NCBI GenBank assembly: GCA_913061515.1
Contig: CAJXSF010000006.1
Coordinates: forward strand, 1 to 64,000
Source of the DNA: an uncultured Gammaproteobacteria bacterium
GTDB taxonomy: Bacteria; Pseudomonadota; Gammaproteobacteria; Pseudomonadales; Pseudohongiellaceae
DNA: 64,000 nt
Direction of reading: 5' to 3'
The translations under genes were made by a program, and so were the position numbers. Shown here piece after piece: positions 43,191-51,891 of this stretch; position 1 is the first letter of the stretch, and each line of letters opens with the position of its first letter. Under the pieces are notes generated by a model that saw only the letters and a list, made by a program, of their open reading frames with translations, was not told the DNA's origin and made no database searches.

Positions 43191-44168
43191 ATGACTGCTA
43201 TAGTTGTGGCGGCACTGTATAAATTTGTGCGCCTTCCCGATTTTGAAACACTGCGTGACCCCCTGCGAGAGACGATGTTGAGCCATGATGTTCGTGGCAC
43301 CCTGCTGCTTGCAGCCGAAGGTGTGAATGGCACGATTGCCGGTTCAAGAGCCGGTATCGATGCTGTTCTAGACTTCCTAAAAGCCGACCCGCGCATCCAG
43401 ACGCTTACCGCGAAAGAATCCTACACCGACGAAAACCCCTTCTATCGCACCAAAGTGAAACTCAAGAAAGAGATCGTCACGATGGGGGTAGAAAATATCG
43501 ATCCAAATCATATCGTCGGAACCTATGTAAAACCTGCGCAATGGAACTCGTTGATTGCCGACCCAGAAGTACTGGTTGTGGATACTCGCAATGACTACGA
43601 GGTGAAAATCGGCACATTCAAAAATGCCCTGAACCCAGAGACAAAATCGTTTCGAGAGTTTCCGCAATTTGCCAAAGAGAATTTTGACCCTAAAAAACAT
43701 AAGAAGGTCGCAATGTTCTGCACTGGAGGCATTCGTTGTGAGAAATCGACAGCCTTTATGAAAGAGCAGGGCTTCGATGAGGTGTTTCACTTAGAGGGTG
43801 GCATTCTTAAGTATTTGGAGGAGGTCCCTGAGGAAGAGTCTTTATGGGAAGGGGAATGCTTTGTTTTTGACAATAGAGTGACAGTGAATCACCAACTTGA
43901 GAAAGGCTCTTACGATCAATGTCATGCCTGTCGCATGCCAATAACCGAAGAAGATAAGGCGTCGGAGCAATACGAGCGCGGTATTAGCTGCCCGCATTGT
44001 TTTGACCAACATGATCCTGAGCAGCGCCAGCGTTATGCTGAGCGCGAACGTCAGGTGCAACTTTCCAAGGCGCGCGGTGAAGCGCATATCGGAGAGTCGA
44101 TGGCGCAAACCATTGAGCGACGCCGGCTCGAGAAGCTCGCGGCAAAGCAGGCTCAAAGAGAGAGTTGA
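43191..44168 (+). CDS. trhO: tRNA uridine-34 hydroxylase TrhO (rhodanese family)
   Basis: The ATG at 43191 is preceded by GAGG. The 325-residue protein has an N-terminal acylphosphatase-like domain ([17 protein letters not shown]), a central rhodanese domain ([15 protein letters not shown], active Cys in [13 protein letters not shown]) and a C-terminal Cys-rich segment ([16 protein letters not shown]). TrhO/YceA hydroxylates U34 of certain tRNAs. A TATAAT box lies at 43146-43151. Confidence 0.93.
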   Translation: MTAIVVAALYKFVRLPDFETLRDPLRETMLSHDVRGTLLLAAEGVNGTIAGSRAGIDAVLDFLKADPRIQTLTAKESYTDENPFYRTKVKLKKEIVTMGVENIDPNHIVGTYVKPAQWNSLIADPEVLVVDTRNDYEVKIGTFKNALNPETKSFREFPQFAKENFDPKKHKKVAMFCTGGIRCEKSTAFMKEQGFDEVFHLEGGILKYLEEVPEEESLWEGECFVFDNRVTVNHQLEKGSYDQCHACRMPITEEDKASEQYERGISCPHCFDQHDPEQRQRYAERERQVQLSKARGEAHIGESMAQTIERRRLEKLAAKQAQRES

Positions 44169-44187
44169 GCCTTGTTGTTTGGCCGGA

Positions 44188-44400
44188 TTACTCTTCGACG
44201 AAGGCGAAGCGTGCAACGCTTTTGCCTTCGACTTCAACGGTCTCGGTAAACATCGATAATGGTCGTATCCATAAGTCGCGGGCACCATAGAGTGGGCGAT
44301 AGACCACATGCTCTTCTTCTGTTTCGCTGTGTTTTGCAACGCCAATGACTTGATAGAGTTTATCTTTGTAGTGGCGGTATATTCCTGGTTGTAGTGTCAT
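44188..44400 (-). CDS. DUF1653 protein
   Basis: A 70-residue protein with the DUF1653 pattern GIYRHYKDKLYQVIGVAKHSETEEEHVVYR and WIRPLSMFTETV. The family is small, all-beta and of unknown function, often fused or adjacent to tRNA or nucleotide genes. It is convergent with trhO, 19 bases from its stop. Confidence 0.85.
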   Translation of the reverse strand: MTLQPGIYRHYKDKLYQVIGVAKHSETEEEHVVYRPLYGARDLWIRPLSMFTETVEVEGKSVARFAFVEE

Positions 44401-44537
44401 AGTGTTTCGTATTTCTCAGATTAGTCGCACTTTGCCTTAATAATGTGTGAGCTTAGCAGAAAAGCCCATGCGCTAAGCACTAGATCACAGTATTATGACG
44501 CACACACACAAACACAACTCTTTGAAGTGAGGAAAAC

Positions 44538-44870
44538 ATGCAGCAATATTTCAAGCTACTATCAGCTTTCTGCGCGGCGTTGCTATTAGTAGCCTGTGCA
44601 GGGACCTCAACACCGTCGAAGCAGGAAATGATTTTAGGCGTGTGGTCTGGGGATATCGCGGGTCAGAGTATCGTCTTGGAATATACCGAAACCGAGGTTG
44701 TCGTAGAGTCTTTCGGTGTATCTTTCCCTTACGAGTGGGTTGATGACGATAGCATTCGTTTGGATGCGATGGGGCAAGTAGTCGTGAGCACCGTCGAATT
44801 TCCAAGCGCAGACCAAATGGTTCAGCGTAGCCCGCAAGGCGTGCAGACGCTGCGTCGTGTAAGGCCCTAA
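44538..44870 (+). CDS. Small lipoprotein
   Basis: A 110-residue protein with a lipoprotein signal: a hydrophobic stretch (LLSAFCAALLLVACAG) with the lipobox LVAC. After cleavage a Ser/Thr linker leads to a small domain with GVWSGDIAGQSIVLEYTETEVVVE. No family is recognised. GAAGTGAGG precedes the ATG. Convergent with the periplasmic sensor gene. Confidence 0.7.
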   Translation: MQQYFKLLSAFCAALLLVACAGTSTPSKQEMILGVWSGDIAGQSIVLEYTETEVVVESFGVSFPYEWVDDDSIRLDAMGQVVVSTVEFPSADQMVQRSPQGVQTLRRVRP

Positions 44871-44878
44871 ACAGTGCG

Positions 44879-44913
44879 CCCAGCAGGCCCGATTGTTTAA
44901 TGTGCTTGCTGGG
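44879..44913. terminator. Hairpin between convergent lipoprotein and sensor genes
   Basis: CCCAGCAGGC (44879-44888) pairs with GCTTGCTGGG (44904-44913) with one G:U. It overlaps the 3' end of the minus-strand gene and has no T run, so the terminator role is tentative. Confidence 0.35.
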
Positions 44914-45379
44914 GCTGGCGGTCATCATTGCGGTTCTCACGCGGGGAGCGTGAACGTTCCTGAATATAACGCATGGCGCTAACTCTTTGTTCAGGGCTCA
45001 ATTGCGCAAAAATCTCTAATGTTTGCTCATGGCTTCGATCTTGGTACTGTATCCCCGCAGTGCGTAAGGCATCGAAAGCGAGCCCTATATCTTCTCTGTT
45101 CAATGGCTCCTTCGTTAGCAGGTCATTAACGGCGCGTTGGGCTTGAAATAGCGCAAAGCGCATAGGACGAATCTCATTACCGAACTCCTCAAGCACTGGG
45201 CGCAGCCGAGTTTGTGTGTCCTCGTCAAGGTTCCTCAGCACCCAAGACAGATTGGGAGGAATAGGGCGGCCATTGGGCGTATCAAAGTAACGAGCGGCCA
45301 TTCCGCCAAAAACTAGGAGGTTTGCGCCCAATGAAAGCACTAATAGAATATTGAGTGCACGTCTTCGATTGATGCTCAT
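44897..45379 (-). CDS. Periplasmic CpxP/Spy-like (Metal_resist) sensor protein
   Basis: A 160-residue protein with an N-terminal membrane/signal segment (ALNILLVLSLGANLLVFGGM) and a helical hairpin-type domain (DEDTQTRLRPVLEEFG, LTKEPLNREDIGLAFDALR, IFAQLSPEQRVSAM). This is the heavy-metal-resistance/periplasmic-sensor fold (PF13801; CnrX, ZraP, CpxP). The C-terminus is Arg/Asn/Gln-rich. It is the third gene of a sigma / anti-sigma / sensor cassette and overlaps the preceding gene by 4 bases. Confidence 0.82.
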   Translation of the reverse strand: MSINRRRALNILLVLSLGANLLVFGGMAARYFDTPNGRPIPPNLSWVLRNLDEDTQTRLRPVLEEFGNEIRPMRFALFQAQRAVNDLLTKEPLNREDIGLAFDALRTAGIQYQDRSHEQTLEIFAQLSPEQRVSAMRYIQERSRSPRENRNDDRQPQQAH

Positions 45380-45822
45380 TCCGAGAACTCCGCGTAATCA
45401 TTCATCGAAATAAGGTAGAGCTCTTCTTGCCAAGAGTTCTCAGTCGATTCGATGCCAAAACTATAAAAATCTGCCATATAGATGCCGCAAACAAGAGGCA
45501 AGCACGCCACGAGTGCTGGGCGCCAAGCCCAAGTGGAGAGGCTGCCACCACGTGGCACAATCCAGTCGATGACCTTATCTAATAAGCTTGAACGCGTCTC
45601 TGCCGATACATTGCGAATAATGCGTTTCTCCATTGCCGTCATGGTGGGAACGGGAATCGCATCAAGCAGGGCATCGAGTGCTAGCTGATCGTTATGCAAA
45701 GCCTGCGCAGTAACCGACTCCGAGAGGAGCTGTCGTGCGGGTAACTGCTCATCTATGGGCCAGCGATCAATATCGCTGCCGTGGATTGCCATTAGTTGTT
45801 CGAAACGCTCTAGTGCTGTCAT
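45376..45822 (-). CDS. Probable anti-sigma factor (membrane)
   Basis: A 148-residue protein with a cytosolic helical N-terminal part (FEQLMAIHGSDIDRWPIDEQL), one membrane segment (WRPALVACLPLVCGIYMADFY about 102-122) and a short periplasmic tail. No HXXXCXXC ZAS motif is seen. The position between an ECF sigma factor (upstream, 32 bases) and a CpxP-like periplasmic protein (downstream, overlapping) and the topology support anti-sigma function. It resembles CnrY-type sensors in plan only. Confidence 0.65.
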   Translation of the reverse strand: MTALERFEQLMAIHGSDIDRWPIDEQLPARQLLSESVTAQALHNDQLALDALLDAIPVPTMTAMEKRIIRNVSAETRSSLLDKVIDWIVPRGGSLSTWAWRPALVACLPLVCGIYMADFYSFGIESTENSWQEELYLISMNDYAEFSE

Positions 45823-45854
45823 GGTTAGTAGCCTGATAGTGTATTGCTGCGTTC

Positions 45855-46394
45855 TTACGACGCTTGTAAATCTGAGAGTTGGGCTCTCAGCCCCCTACGA
45901 GCTCTTGCTAATATCGACTCTAATGCGTCGACTGAAATATCCATTACTTGCGCAATCTCTTTATTCGAAAAGCCTTGGTAGTGGCTCAGTATGATTGCAC
46001 TGCGTTGTCGCTCAGGTAAGAGTTCTAACGCATTCTTTAGCGCGTCGAGCCGCTCGTTTTGCTCTGGTACGCTAGCGGGGCGATCTTTCGACTCGTGCTC
46101 ATCGTTGAGCTCCCCGGTTACATTCGACTTATCTTTGCGCAGGTAGTCGATGCATAAATTATGGGTAATACGATGCAGCCATGTGGACACGCTTGCTTTG
46201 TCGGCTCGCCAGCTGTTGGCGTGTGTCCAGAGGCGCAATAGGGCCTCTTGCGTAATGTCCTCGGTGTCTTTGCTATTGCCGAGCATTCTATAGGCATAGT
46301 GACTAAGCGCTTTTATATGCTGCCGCACGGCGGACTCATAAGCTTTCGAGTCGCCACCTTGTATCGCTAGCATCAATGCTTCGTCGTCGTTCAT
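45855..46394 (-). CDS. ECF RNA polymerase sigma factor
   Basis: A 179-residue sigma factor with region 2 (YAYRMLGNSKDTEDITQEALLRLW, about 33-57) and region 4 (LPERQRSAIILSHYQGFSNKEIAQVMDISVDALE helix-turn-helix, about 130-165). It directs polymerase to a stress regulon. The cassette order sigma, membrane protein, periplasmic sensor is that of metal- or envelope-stress ECF systems. I cannot identify its target promoter, though autoregulation is common. Confidence 0.92.
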   Translation of the reverse strand: MNDDEALMLAIQGGDSKAYESAVRQHIKALSHYAYRMLGNSKDTEDITQEALLRLWTHANSWRADKASVSTWLHRITHNLCIDYLRKDKSNVTGELNDEHESKDRPASVPEQNERLDALKNALELLPERQRSAIILSHYQGFSNKEIAQVMDISVDALESILARARRGLRAQLSDLQAS

Positions 46395-46586
46395 TCTGAG
46401 AATTCTGTTCCGTAGACCTTATGCTCGAATAATACTTCTATTCGCCCCAAAAAACTGGTCGGCGTTTCAATCTCACAGAATGAAGATCGTGCCTTGCATT
46501 AATAGACATTGTTTGAATAGATATACGCAGAGGGGGGGCAAACCTGTCGTTAGGTGTTTGGGTTTTTCGCAAGGTAAATGGTATGC

Positions 46587-46620
46587 AAAAAAAAGGGCCA
46601 CGATGCAAGCATCATGGCCC
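46587..46620 (-). terminator. Rho-independent terminator of the repeat-protein gene
   Basis: On the minus strand GGGCCATGATG and CATCGTGGCCC form an 11-bp stem (one mismatch-type G:T) with a CTTG loop, followed by eight T. It begins 26 bases after the stop codon. Confidence 0.92.
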
Positions 46621-46646
46621 ATTGAGTACTACTCACAAGTTATTCG

Positions 46647-48059
46647 TTAGATAGGGTTTGCAGGGCATACCACTGCGTGAACCACTAAATCTATTACCGC
46701 TGGTAATGGACTAAATGGGGCAGTGAAGTTTAGTGCTGCTAAACCTTCTGCGTGGATACCGTAATCAAGTGGCGATACCCCTGCATCGAATGTGCCTGCA
46801 GCACCTGCGTATACGTTCACGCTATAAATGGTTTTACCGCTTGGCACGCTGGTTTGTACCTGAATGACGCCAGAGCCCGGAGTAAGCAGGACTAAGCCGT
46901 TGCTCGGGCCACTATTCGGGTTAGCAAGCGATAGTGGTAAGCCGACCCCTGCAGTAGGTGCCTGATTCAACCAACCTGTCGCGCCATCAGTAATTCCGGC
47001 CGGTGTGAATGCGGTGCTGCTGCCTACTGGGGACGTTGCAAACACGTTGTAACAGCTGGGATGAGGCAGGACTACTTCATTTGGTTCTTCTGTGCAGAAG
47101 TCATTGCTAAAACTAAAGTATTTACCATTGCCGACATTCGTATCACCTGCCCATGCTGTGAAAGTTTCCACAACGGGGTCTGTGCCGCCATCGCCTGGGC
47201 ATTCGCAATCGTCGTGGTTATGTCCCCAGCTTCCGTGGGTTCCGCAAGACTTGCCAGACTTATCGGACTTGCCCGATTTATTAGACTGACCTGATTTGTC
47301 AGACTTACCTGATTTGTCAGATTTTCCAGACTTGTTGGAGCTGCTTGCACCCCAGCTCCAGTTTGAGCCCCAGCTTGAACCCCAAGCGCTAGAACCGTTG
47401 TGCGAGCTGCCTGAGTAACTAGAACCACTACTTTTGCCCTTGCCTTTCTTGCCGTTTTTTCCATTCTTACTGGATTTGTCGGACTTGTCTGACTTGCCAG
47501 ACTTATCAGATTTGCCAGACTTATCGGATTTGCCCGATTTGTCAGACTTGCCGGACTTATCAGATTTGTTAGATTTGCCTGATTTATCAGACTTGCCGCC
47601 ATTATCGTCATCGTCGCCTGGCTCTGCTTCGACTGTTCGGGTAACAACAGCGCTTGCTGCGACGATTACATCGGCGTTGCAGAATGTGTCGGCATTAATG
47701 GCTAATTCGGAAAAGGGGATGGTAAAGCTGTGCTGATTAACGTCAGTCAAATCTGAAGCACTATGCGGGAACACGCTAACTTGCGGGTTACCGCTACCAT
47801 CTGTTGGGATGTTGGCCGCATCGTCACCAATCCACGCTTGCGCAGCGGACAGTTTCCAGTCGCCAATTAACAAATAGTCGAGGAAAACGTTTTCTGCATC
47901 TGGGTTTACAGTGACGCACACTGCCCCTACTTCAACGGCGGCCTCTGTATAGAGCACAGAGCATTGTGCTTCAGGTTCAGTGACAGCCAAGACACTGCTA
48001 GCGGCGAACAAGCTTGTCAAAAGCAAGAAGATCGCTAGTGTGCTATTCAAAAATTTCAT
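46647..48059 (-). CDS. Secreted hexapeptide (SDKSGK) repeat protein
   Basis: The second ATG (48059) is chosen because TGAGG lies 8 bases before it. The 470-residue protein has a signal peptide (cleavage near SVLAV), an N-terminal domain with Cys pair and an acidic end (GDDDDNGGK), then a low-complexity middle: SDKSGK hexapeptides, a Lys/Gly stretch (KNGKNGKKGKGK), a Ser/Gly/Trp stretch (SSWGSNWSWGASS), more hexapeptides, and a CGTHGSWGHNHDDCEC cluster. A C-terminal domain (ETFTAWAGDTNVGNGKY to HAVVCPANPI) follows. It is probably an extracellular matrix or surface protein. Function unknown. Confidence 0.8.
   Translation of the reverse strand: MKFLNSTLAIFLLLTSLFAASSVLAVTEPEAQCSVLYTEAAVEVGAVCVTVNPDAENVFLDYLLIGDWKLSAAQAWIGDDAANIPTDGSGNPQVSVFPHSASDLTDVNQHSFTIPFSELAINADTFCNADVIVAASAVVTRTVEAEPGDDDDNGGKSDKSGKSNKSDKSGKSDKSGKSDKSGKSDKSGKSDKSDKSSKNGKNGKKGKGKSSGSSYSGSSHNGSSAWGSSWGSNWSWGASSSNKSGKSDKSGKSDKSGQSNKSGKSDKSGKSCGTHGSWGHNHDDCECPGDGGTDPVVETFTAWAGDTNVGNGKYFSFSNDFCTEEPNEVVLPHPSCYNVFATSPVGSSTAFTPAGITDGATGWLNQAPTAGVGLPLSLANPNSGPSNGLVLLTPGSGVIQVQTSVPSGKTIYSVNVYAGAAGTFDAGVSPLDYGIHAEGLAALNFTAPFSPLPAVIDLVVHAVVCPANPI
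47250..47332 (-). repeat. Distal block of 18-base coding repeats
   Basis: Tandem 18-base units in the minus-strand gene encode SDKSGK-type hexapeptides (about four to five copies, with one SGQSNK variant). The units differ at synonymous sites, indicating an old array rather than a recent slip. Confidence 0.8.
47462..47600 (-). repeat. Proximal block of 18-base coding repeats
   Basis: About seven tandem 18-base units encode SDKSGK/SNKSDK hexapeptides in the repeat protein. Because 18 is a multiple of three, unit gain or loss keeps the frame, and the opposite strand also stays open in this block. Confidence 0.8.
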
Positions 48060-48150
48060 TTCCATATCCTCAATTATTCTGTGAAGCCCATGTTGTAGGT
48101 TCTAGGTTTGAGAGTCGTCGCGACCGAGTCTTCCGGTCAGTGTGCGAATA

Positions 48151-48191
48151 TTACCCTATTGCGGAGTTTCCTACCGACCGTAATAGGGTAA
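48151..48191. repeat. Long inverted repeat upstream of the repeat-protein gene
   Basis: TTACCCTATTGCGG (48151-48164) pairs with CCGTAATAGGGTAA (48178-48191) over 14 bases with one G:T, around a 13-base loop. It lies between mscS and the repeat-protein gene, about 90 bases before the latter's start. There is no T run, so an operator or a leader structure is as likely as a terminator. Confidence 0.55.
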
Positions 48192-48270
48192 AAATGGGTA
48201 AATTTCGACTAATGGTCAAACTGTCGGGATAGTTAGGTGCCAAGGGCATGATCCTTAGCGTCAACAGGCC

Positions 48271-49089
48271 TCAAGACAGCATTTTGACTTCTCTTTGGGG
48301 AAAGGGGATGTCGATCGAAGCGGCTTTGAGCGCATCATAGATTGCCATATTGGCTTGGTACTGGGCTTCGTATCGCACCTCGGTCTTGACCCAGAAGCGG
48401 ATCCCGATATCGATACTGCTATCGCCAAAGTTCTCAATGCCTATTTGTGGTGTGCGCGCATCACTGATGCCAGGGACGGCTTTAAGCGCTTCTAGAATGA
48501 CCTTGCCTGCTAATTTAGGGTCGCTGTGGTAGGCAATGCCAACGCCTAATTCTGCGATTGTGTCATTTTGAGAGTTGTGAATAATTTCGCCGACGATGTG
48601 CTTGTTGGGAATGGTGATTTTCACTTCGTCCTCGTCGGCCAAAACGGTATAGGCTAGATGTACTTCTTTGACGATGCCGCTGACGCCCTGAACTGAGATC
48701 GTGTCTCCCACCACGAAAGGCCTTGCTAGAATGATGTTTAGTCCAGCGCCATAGTTAGATAAAAGCCCCTGAACCGCTAAGCCCGCGCCGAGAGACAAGG
48801 CACCAACCGCTGCAACAAAGGGAGTAATGCTGATGCCAAGTTTGCCAAGAGCGATGATTGCGGTCATCGTAATAATAATGAGGCGTACGGTATTGGCGGC
48901 GAAGTTGCTCAATGTCACATCGAGCTGTTTCTTCTGGCAAAGGCGCAGAACAATGTTGCTCACTTTACGAGCGACTACGATGCCTATGAGGAAAACGATG
49001 ATGGCGCCAATCAGCTGAAAGCTGTAATTCACAAGAAAGCTAGTCACTTGTTCGTAAATGGCGGTGAATTGTTCGAGTTCTTGCTCCAT
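48271..49089 (-). CDS. MscS-family mechanosensitive channel
   Basis: The ATG at 49089 is chosen with AGGA upstream; a longer reading to 49224 would add a 45-residue polar leader and collide with the divergent gene's promoter. The 272-residue protein has three membrane segments, the pore helix LGAGLAVQGLLSNYGAGLNIILARPF (Gly/Ala-rich TM3) and the VGDTISVQGVSGIVKEV beta domain, ending in the cytosolic vestibule. It releases solutes on hypo-osmotic shock. Size equals E. coli MscS (286). Confidence 0.92.
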   Translation of the reverse strand: MEQELEQFTAIYEQVTSFLVNYSFQLIGAIIVFLIGIVVARKVSNIVLRLCQKKQLDVTLSNFAANTVRLIIITMTAIIALGKLGISITPFVAAVGALSLGAGLAVQGLLSNYGAGLNIILARPFVVGDTISVQGVSGIVKEVHLAYTVLADEDEVKITIPNKHIVGEIIHNSQNDTIAELGVGIAYHSDPKLAGKVILEALKAVPGISDARTPQIGIENFGDSSIDIGIRFWVKTEVRYEAQYQANMAIYDALKAASIDIPFPQREVKMLS

Positions 49090-49238
49090 GGTCGTTTCCT
49101 GCTTCAGTGAGTTTTTCCCTATTGTAATCTGGTTTGTGGGTTTATGGGCAGCTTCGAGCGTTTGCTCGATTTCTTCTATCGACTCGCTATCTGGGCTAAT
49201 GTATTCTTCAAGGCTTGTTGCCAAAAAATAGAGTGGTT

Positions 49239-50942
49239 ATGCATAAGCCCATTGACTCAAACGAAGGCTTTAATCGGTCTGCCAGCCGGCAGTTGGCACT
49301 GTACGGCGTAGGCGCTGTTTTGGCGTTTGTCCTGCTGATGTTGGGATTAAACTCTGCCGCCAGCCTTACTAGCACTAGTACTGGGGGGGTGGCAGGGGCA
49401 GTAGATGTCGAGAACAACGAAATTACGGCCTATTTGCGCCAAGATCCTCCTGAGTTAAACACTATGGGGGCTGCCGATGCGGTAAGCGGTATTGTGTTAG
49501 GACATGTCATGGAAGGCTTGCTGCGCTATGACGAGCATGGCGAGATCGTCGCAGGGCTCGCCGAACGATGGGAAATCGAAGGTGATACGGCTACGTTTTG
49601 GATACGAGACAATGCCCGATGGAGTAATGGGGAGCCGATTACAGCACATGATTTTGAATTTGCATGGAAGACTACGTTAGACCCAGCCACCGCTTCCCAA
49701 TATGCCTTTATCCTGTATGTGATAAAGAATGCGGCTGCGGCTAACAATGGCGAGCTCTCTATCGATGACGTGGGGGTTCGCGCTTTAGATGATAAAACGC
49801 TGCAAGTTACCTTAGAACAACCTATCGCGTATTTCGAGAAGATGGTGGCCTTCGCGACATTCTCGCCAGTGAACGAAGCTTTCTTCAACTCCACAAATGG
49901 CCGCTTTGCAGCCGAAGCTGAATCACTTCTTTATAGTGGCCCCTTCATGATGACAAGCTGGGTCCATGGTGCCAGTTTGCGAATTGAGAAAAATCCGTAT
50001 TATTGGGATCAATCACGAGCCAAGCTCGACGCTATTAACTTTGCCTATGTCACAGAAGACACAAATACGCTGCTGAACTTGTTTAAAGATGGTCGTATTG
50101 TGCAAGTCGACCTGACTGCCGAGATGCTTGAAGGAGCCATGCAGCAAGGGTGGGTTCTTGATCGCTTCATGGATGGTAGTGTCTTTTTTATTGATTTTAA
50201 CCATCGTGATGGGCGTGTTACGACAAATAAGAATCTGCGCAGGGCAATGGTGTTGGCACAGGATGCCAATGAGCTAGTCAACAGTGTCATTAAGCTACCC
50301 GGCTATGTGCCAGCAAAGAGCCTCTTCCCTGCGTGGATGCGCGGTGCAAGTCGAACGCTTCATGAAGAATATCCTCCACCTGAGGCGCCTTTTAATGTGG
50401 CGCTTGCCAAAGAGCATCTTGAAAAAGCGAAGCAAGAATTAGGGTTAAGTGAGATTCCCCCGATCATATTGCTAGCGGATACATCCCCAGTGGCGACGAT
50501 TTCCGCGCAATATTATCAAGAGACGTTTAAGAAGAACCTAGGCTTGGACATCGTTATCGATCAGCAGATTTTTAGGCAGCGTCTGGCGAAAATGGAAAGC
50601 GGTGAGTTCGATATTGTGCTCTCGGGCTGGGGGCCAGACTATAACGACCCGCTTACTTTTGGTGATTACTATGCCTCGTGGAATTTGAATAACCGCGGCC
50701 ACTACCGCAATGAGCGTCTCGATGAGCTTGTGCGCATCGGTCAGAACTCCCTAGATAACGAAGAGCGAATGGCGGCGTTCGGCGAGATTCAACAGATTTT
50801 ATTCGACGAATCAGTGCTAATCGGCAACTACGAACGAGGCCGTGTCTATGCGACCGACCCGCGCGTAAAAGGCATTTTGCGGCGAGCGATAGGGGCAGAG
50901 ACAGACTACACGTATGCCTATATTGATCTCGACGCTCAGTAA
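49239..50942 (+). CDS. oppA: Oligopeptide ABC transporter substrate-binding protein (OppA-like)
   Basis: A 568-residue family-5 solute-binding protein. The start at ATG 49239 is chosen; TTG 49215 is possible. An N-terminal hydrophobic segment (YGVGAVLAFVLLMLGLNSAA) lacks a lipobox Cys, so it is a signal peptide or an uncleaved anchor. Family motifs include AERWEIEGDTATFWIRDNARWSNGEP, PYYWDQSRAKLDAI and SGWGPDYNDPLTF. It captures peptides in the periplasm for the permease genes directly downstream (16 bases). Confidence 0.92.
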   Translation: MHKPIDSNEGFNRSASRQLALYGVGAVLAFVLLMLGLNSAASLTSTSTGGVAGAVDVENNEITAYLRQDPPELNTMGAADAVSGIVLGHVMEGLLRYDEHGEIVAGLAERWEIEGDTATFWIRDNARWSNGEPITAHDFEFAWKTTLDPATASQYAFILYVIKNAAAANNGELSIDDVGVRALDDKTLQVTLEQPIAYFEKMVAFATFSPVNEAFFNSTNGRFAAEAESLLYSGPFMMTSWVHGASLRIEKNPYYWDQSRAKLDAINFAYVTEDTNTLLNLFKDGRIVQVDLTAEMLEGAMQQGWVLDRFMDGSVFFIDFNHRDGRVTTNKNLRRAMVLAQDANELVNSVIKLPGYVPAKSLFPAWMRGASRTLHEEYPPPEAPFNVALAKEHLEKAKQELGLSEIPPIILLADTSPVATISAQYYQETFKKNLGLDIVIDQQIFRQRLAKMESGEFDIVLSGWGPDYNDPLTFGDYYASWNLNNRGHYRNERLDELVRIGQNSLDNEERMAAFGEIQQILFDESVLIGNYERGRVYATDPRVKGILRRAIGAETDYTYAYIDLDAQ

Positions 50943-50958
50943 CTAAGGACACTTTACT

Positions 50959-51891
50959 ATGTGGCGTTACACCCTCAAACGACTATTACAAGGGCTTGTT
51001 ACCGTTTGGTTTATTGCCACTGCTACCTTCTTCGCCATGCATAATGTTCCAGGTGACCCTCTTTCAGGGGAGCGAGCGGCTACACCAGAGATTCGCGCTA
51101 ACTTAGAGGCTCGCTATGGGCTCGATCAACCTCTCGCTACACAATATATCATCTACCTAGAAAACTTCATTAAGGGAGATTTCGGTATCTCCTATACCCA
51201 ACGCAATCGGCAAGTCAATGACATCATACGGGAGCATTTTCCTGTTTCGGCTACCCTCGGCATCTTGGCGGTTATGTTCGCCGCGATGGGCGGCGTGCTG
51301 TTTGGGGCGTTGACTGCCCTGTTTCGCAATCGCCTTCCCGACACCATCATAATGTTTATGGTGATCCTTGGTATCTCTGTTCCTAGCTTTGTGTTCGCAG
51401 CCCTGGGGCAATTGCTCTTAGTGAATATAAACGACCTACTCGGCTTTTCTATTTTGCCCGTGGCAGGGTGGGGGACGGTGAGCCATATGTTAATGCCAGC
51501 CTTGGTGTTGGGGATGGGGACGATGGCTTACCTGACACGCTTGATGCGCTCGTCCATGCTAGAAATTATAAACTCCGACTATGTTCGCACTGCAAAGGCC
51601 AAGGGCCTGCCGCCAGAGCGGATCTTTGCCAAGCATCAACTGCGCAATGCGATCATGCCGGTTATTACCGTGTTAGGGCCTGCGATTGCGGCAATCACTA
51701 CAGGTGGTTTTGTCGTCGAGTTGGTCTTTGCAATTCCGGGGCTAGGGCGTTACTTCGTGCAAGCGGTGCAACAGCTAGATTACACAGTCATCATGGGAAC
51801 GACGGTGTTCTATGGTGCCTTCCTTGTGTTCATGGTGATCCTTGTTGACCTGCTCTATGGCTGGATTGACCCACGAGTGAGGTTGCAGTAA
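50959..51891 (+). CDS. oppB: Peptide ABC transporter permease, OppB-like
   Basis: A 310-residue inner-membrane permease starting WRYTLKRLLQGLVTVWFIATAT, with six segments and the EAA-loop motif YVRTAKAKGLPPERIFAKHQLRNAIMPV near residue 200. It forms the channel with the OppC-like partner, whose start overlaps its stop by one base (TAATG). Confidence 0.95.
   Translation: MWRYTLKRLLQGLVTVWFIATATFFAMHNVPGDPLSGERAATPEIRANLEARYGLDQPLATQYIIYLENFIKGDFGISYTQRNRQVNDIIREHFPVSATLGILAVMFAAMGGVLFGALTALFRNRLPDTIIMFMVILGISVPSFVFAALGQLLLVNINDLLGFSILPVAGWGTVSHMLMPALVLGMGTMAYLTRLMRSSMLEIINSDYVRTAKAKGLPPERIFAKHQLRNAIMPVITVLGPAIAAITTGGFVVELVFAIPGLGRYFVQAVQQLDYTVIMGTTVFYGAFLVFMVILVDLLYGWIDPRVRLQ

Noticed and set aside
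47250..47600. Possible CRISPR-like array
   Set aside because: The units are contiguous 18-base coding repeats without spacers and no cas genes are present.
47072..47736. Two extra open frames in the repeat region, one on each strand
   Set aside because: The 18-base periodic repeat keeps all frames open; neither has a start context or a signal peptide, unlike the chosen gene.
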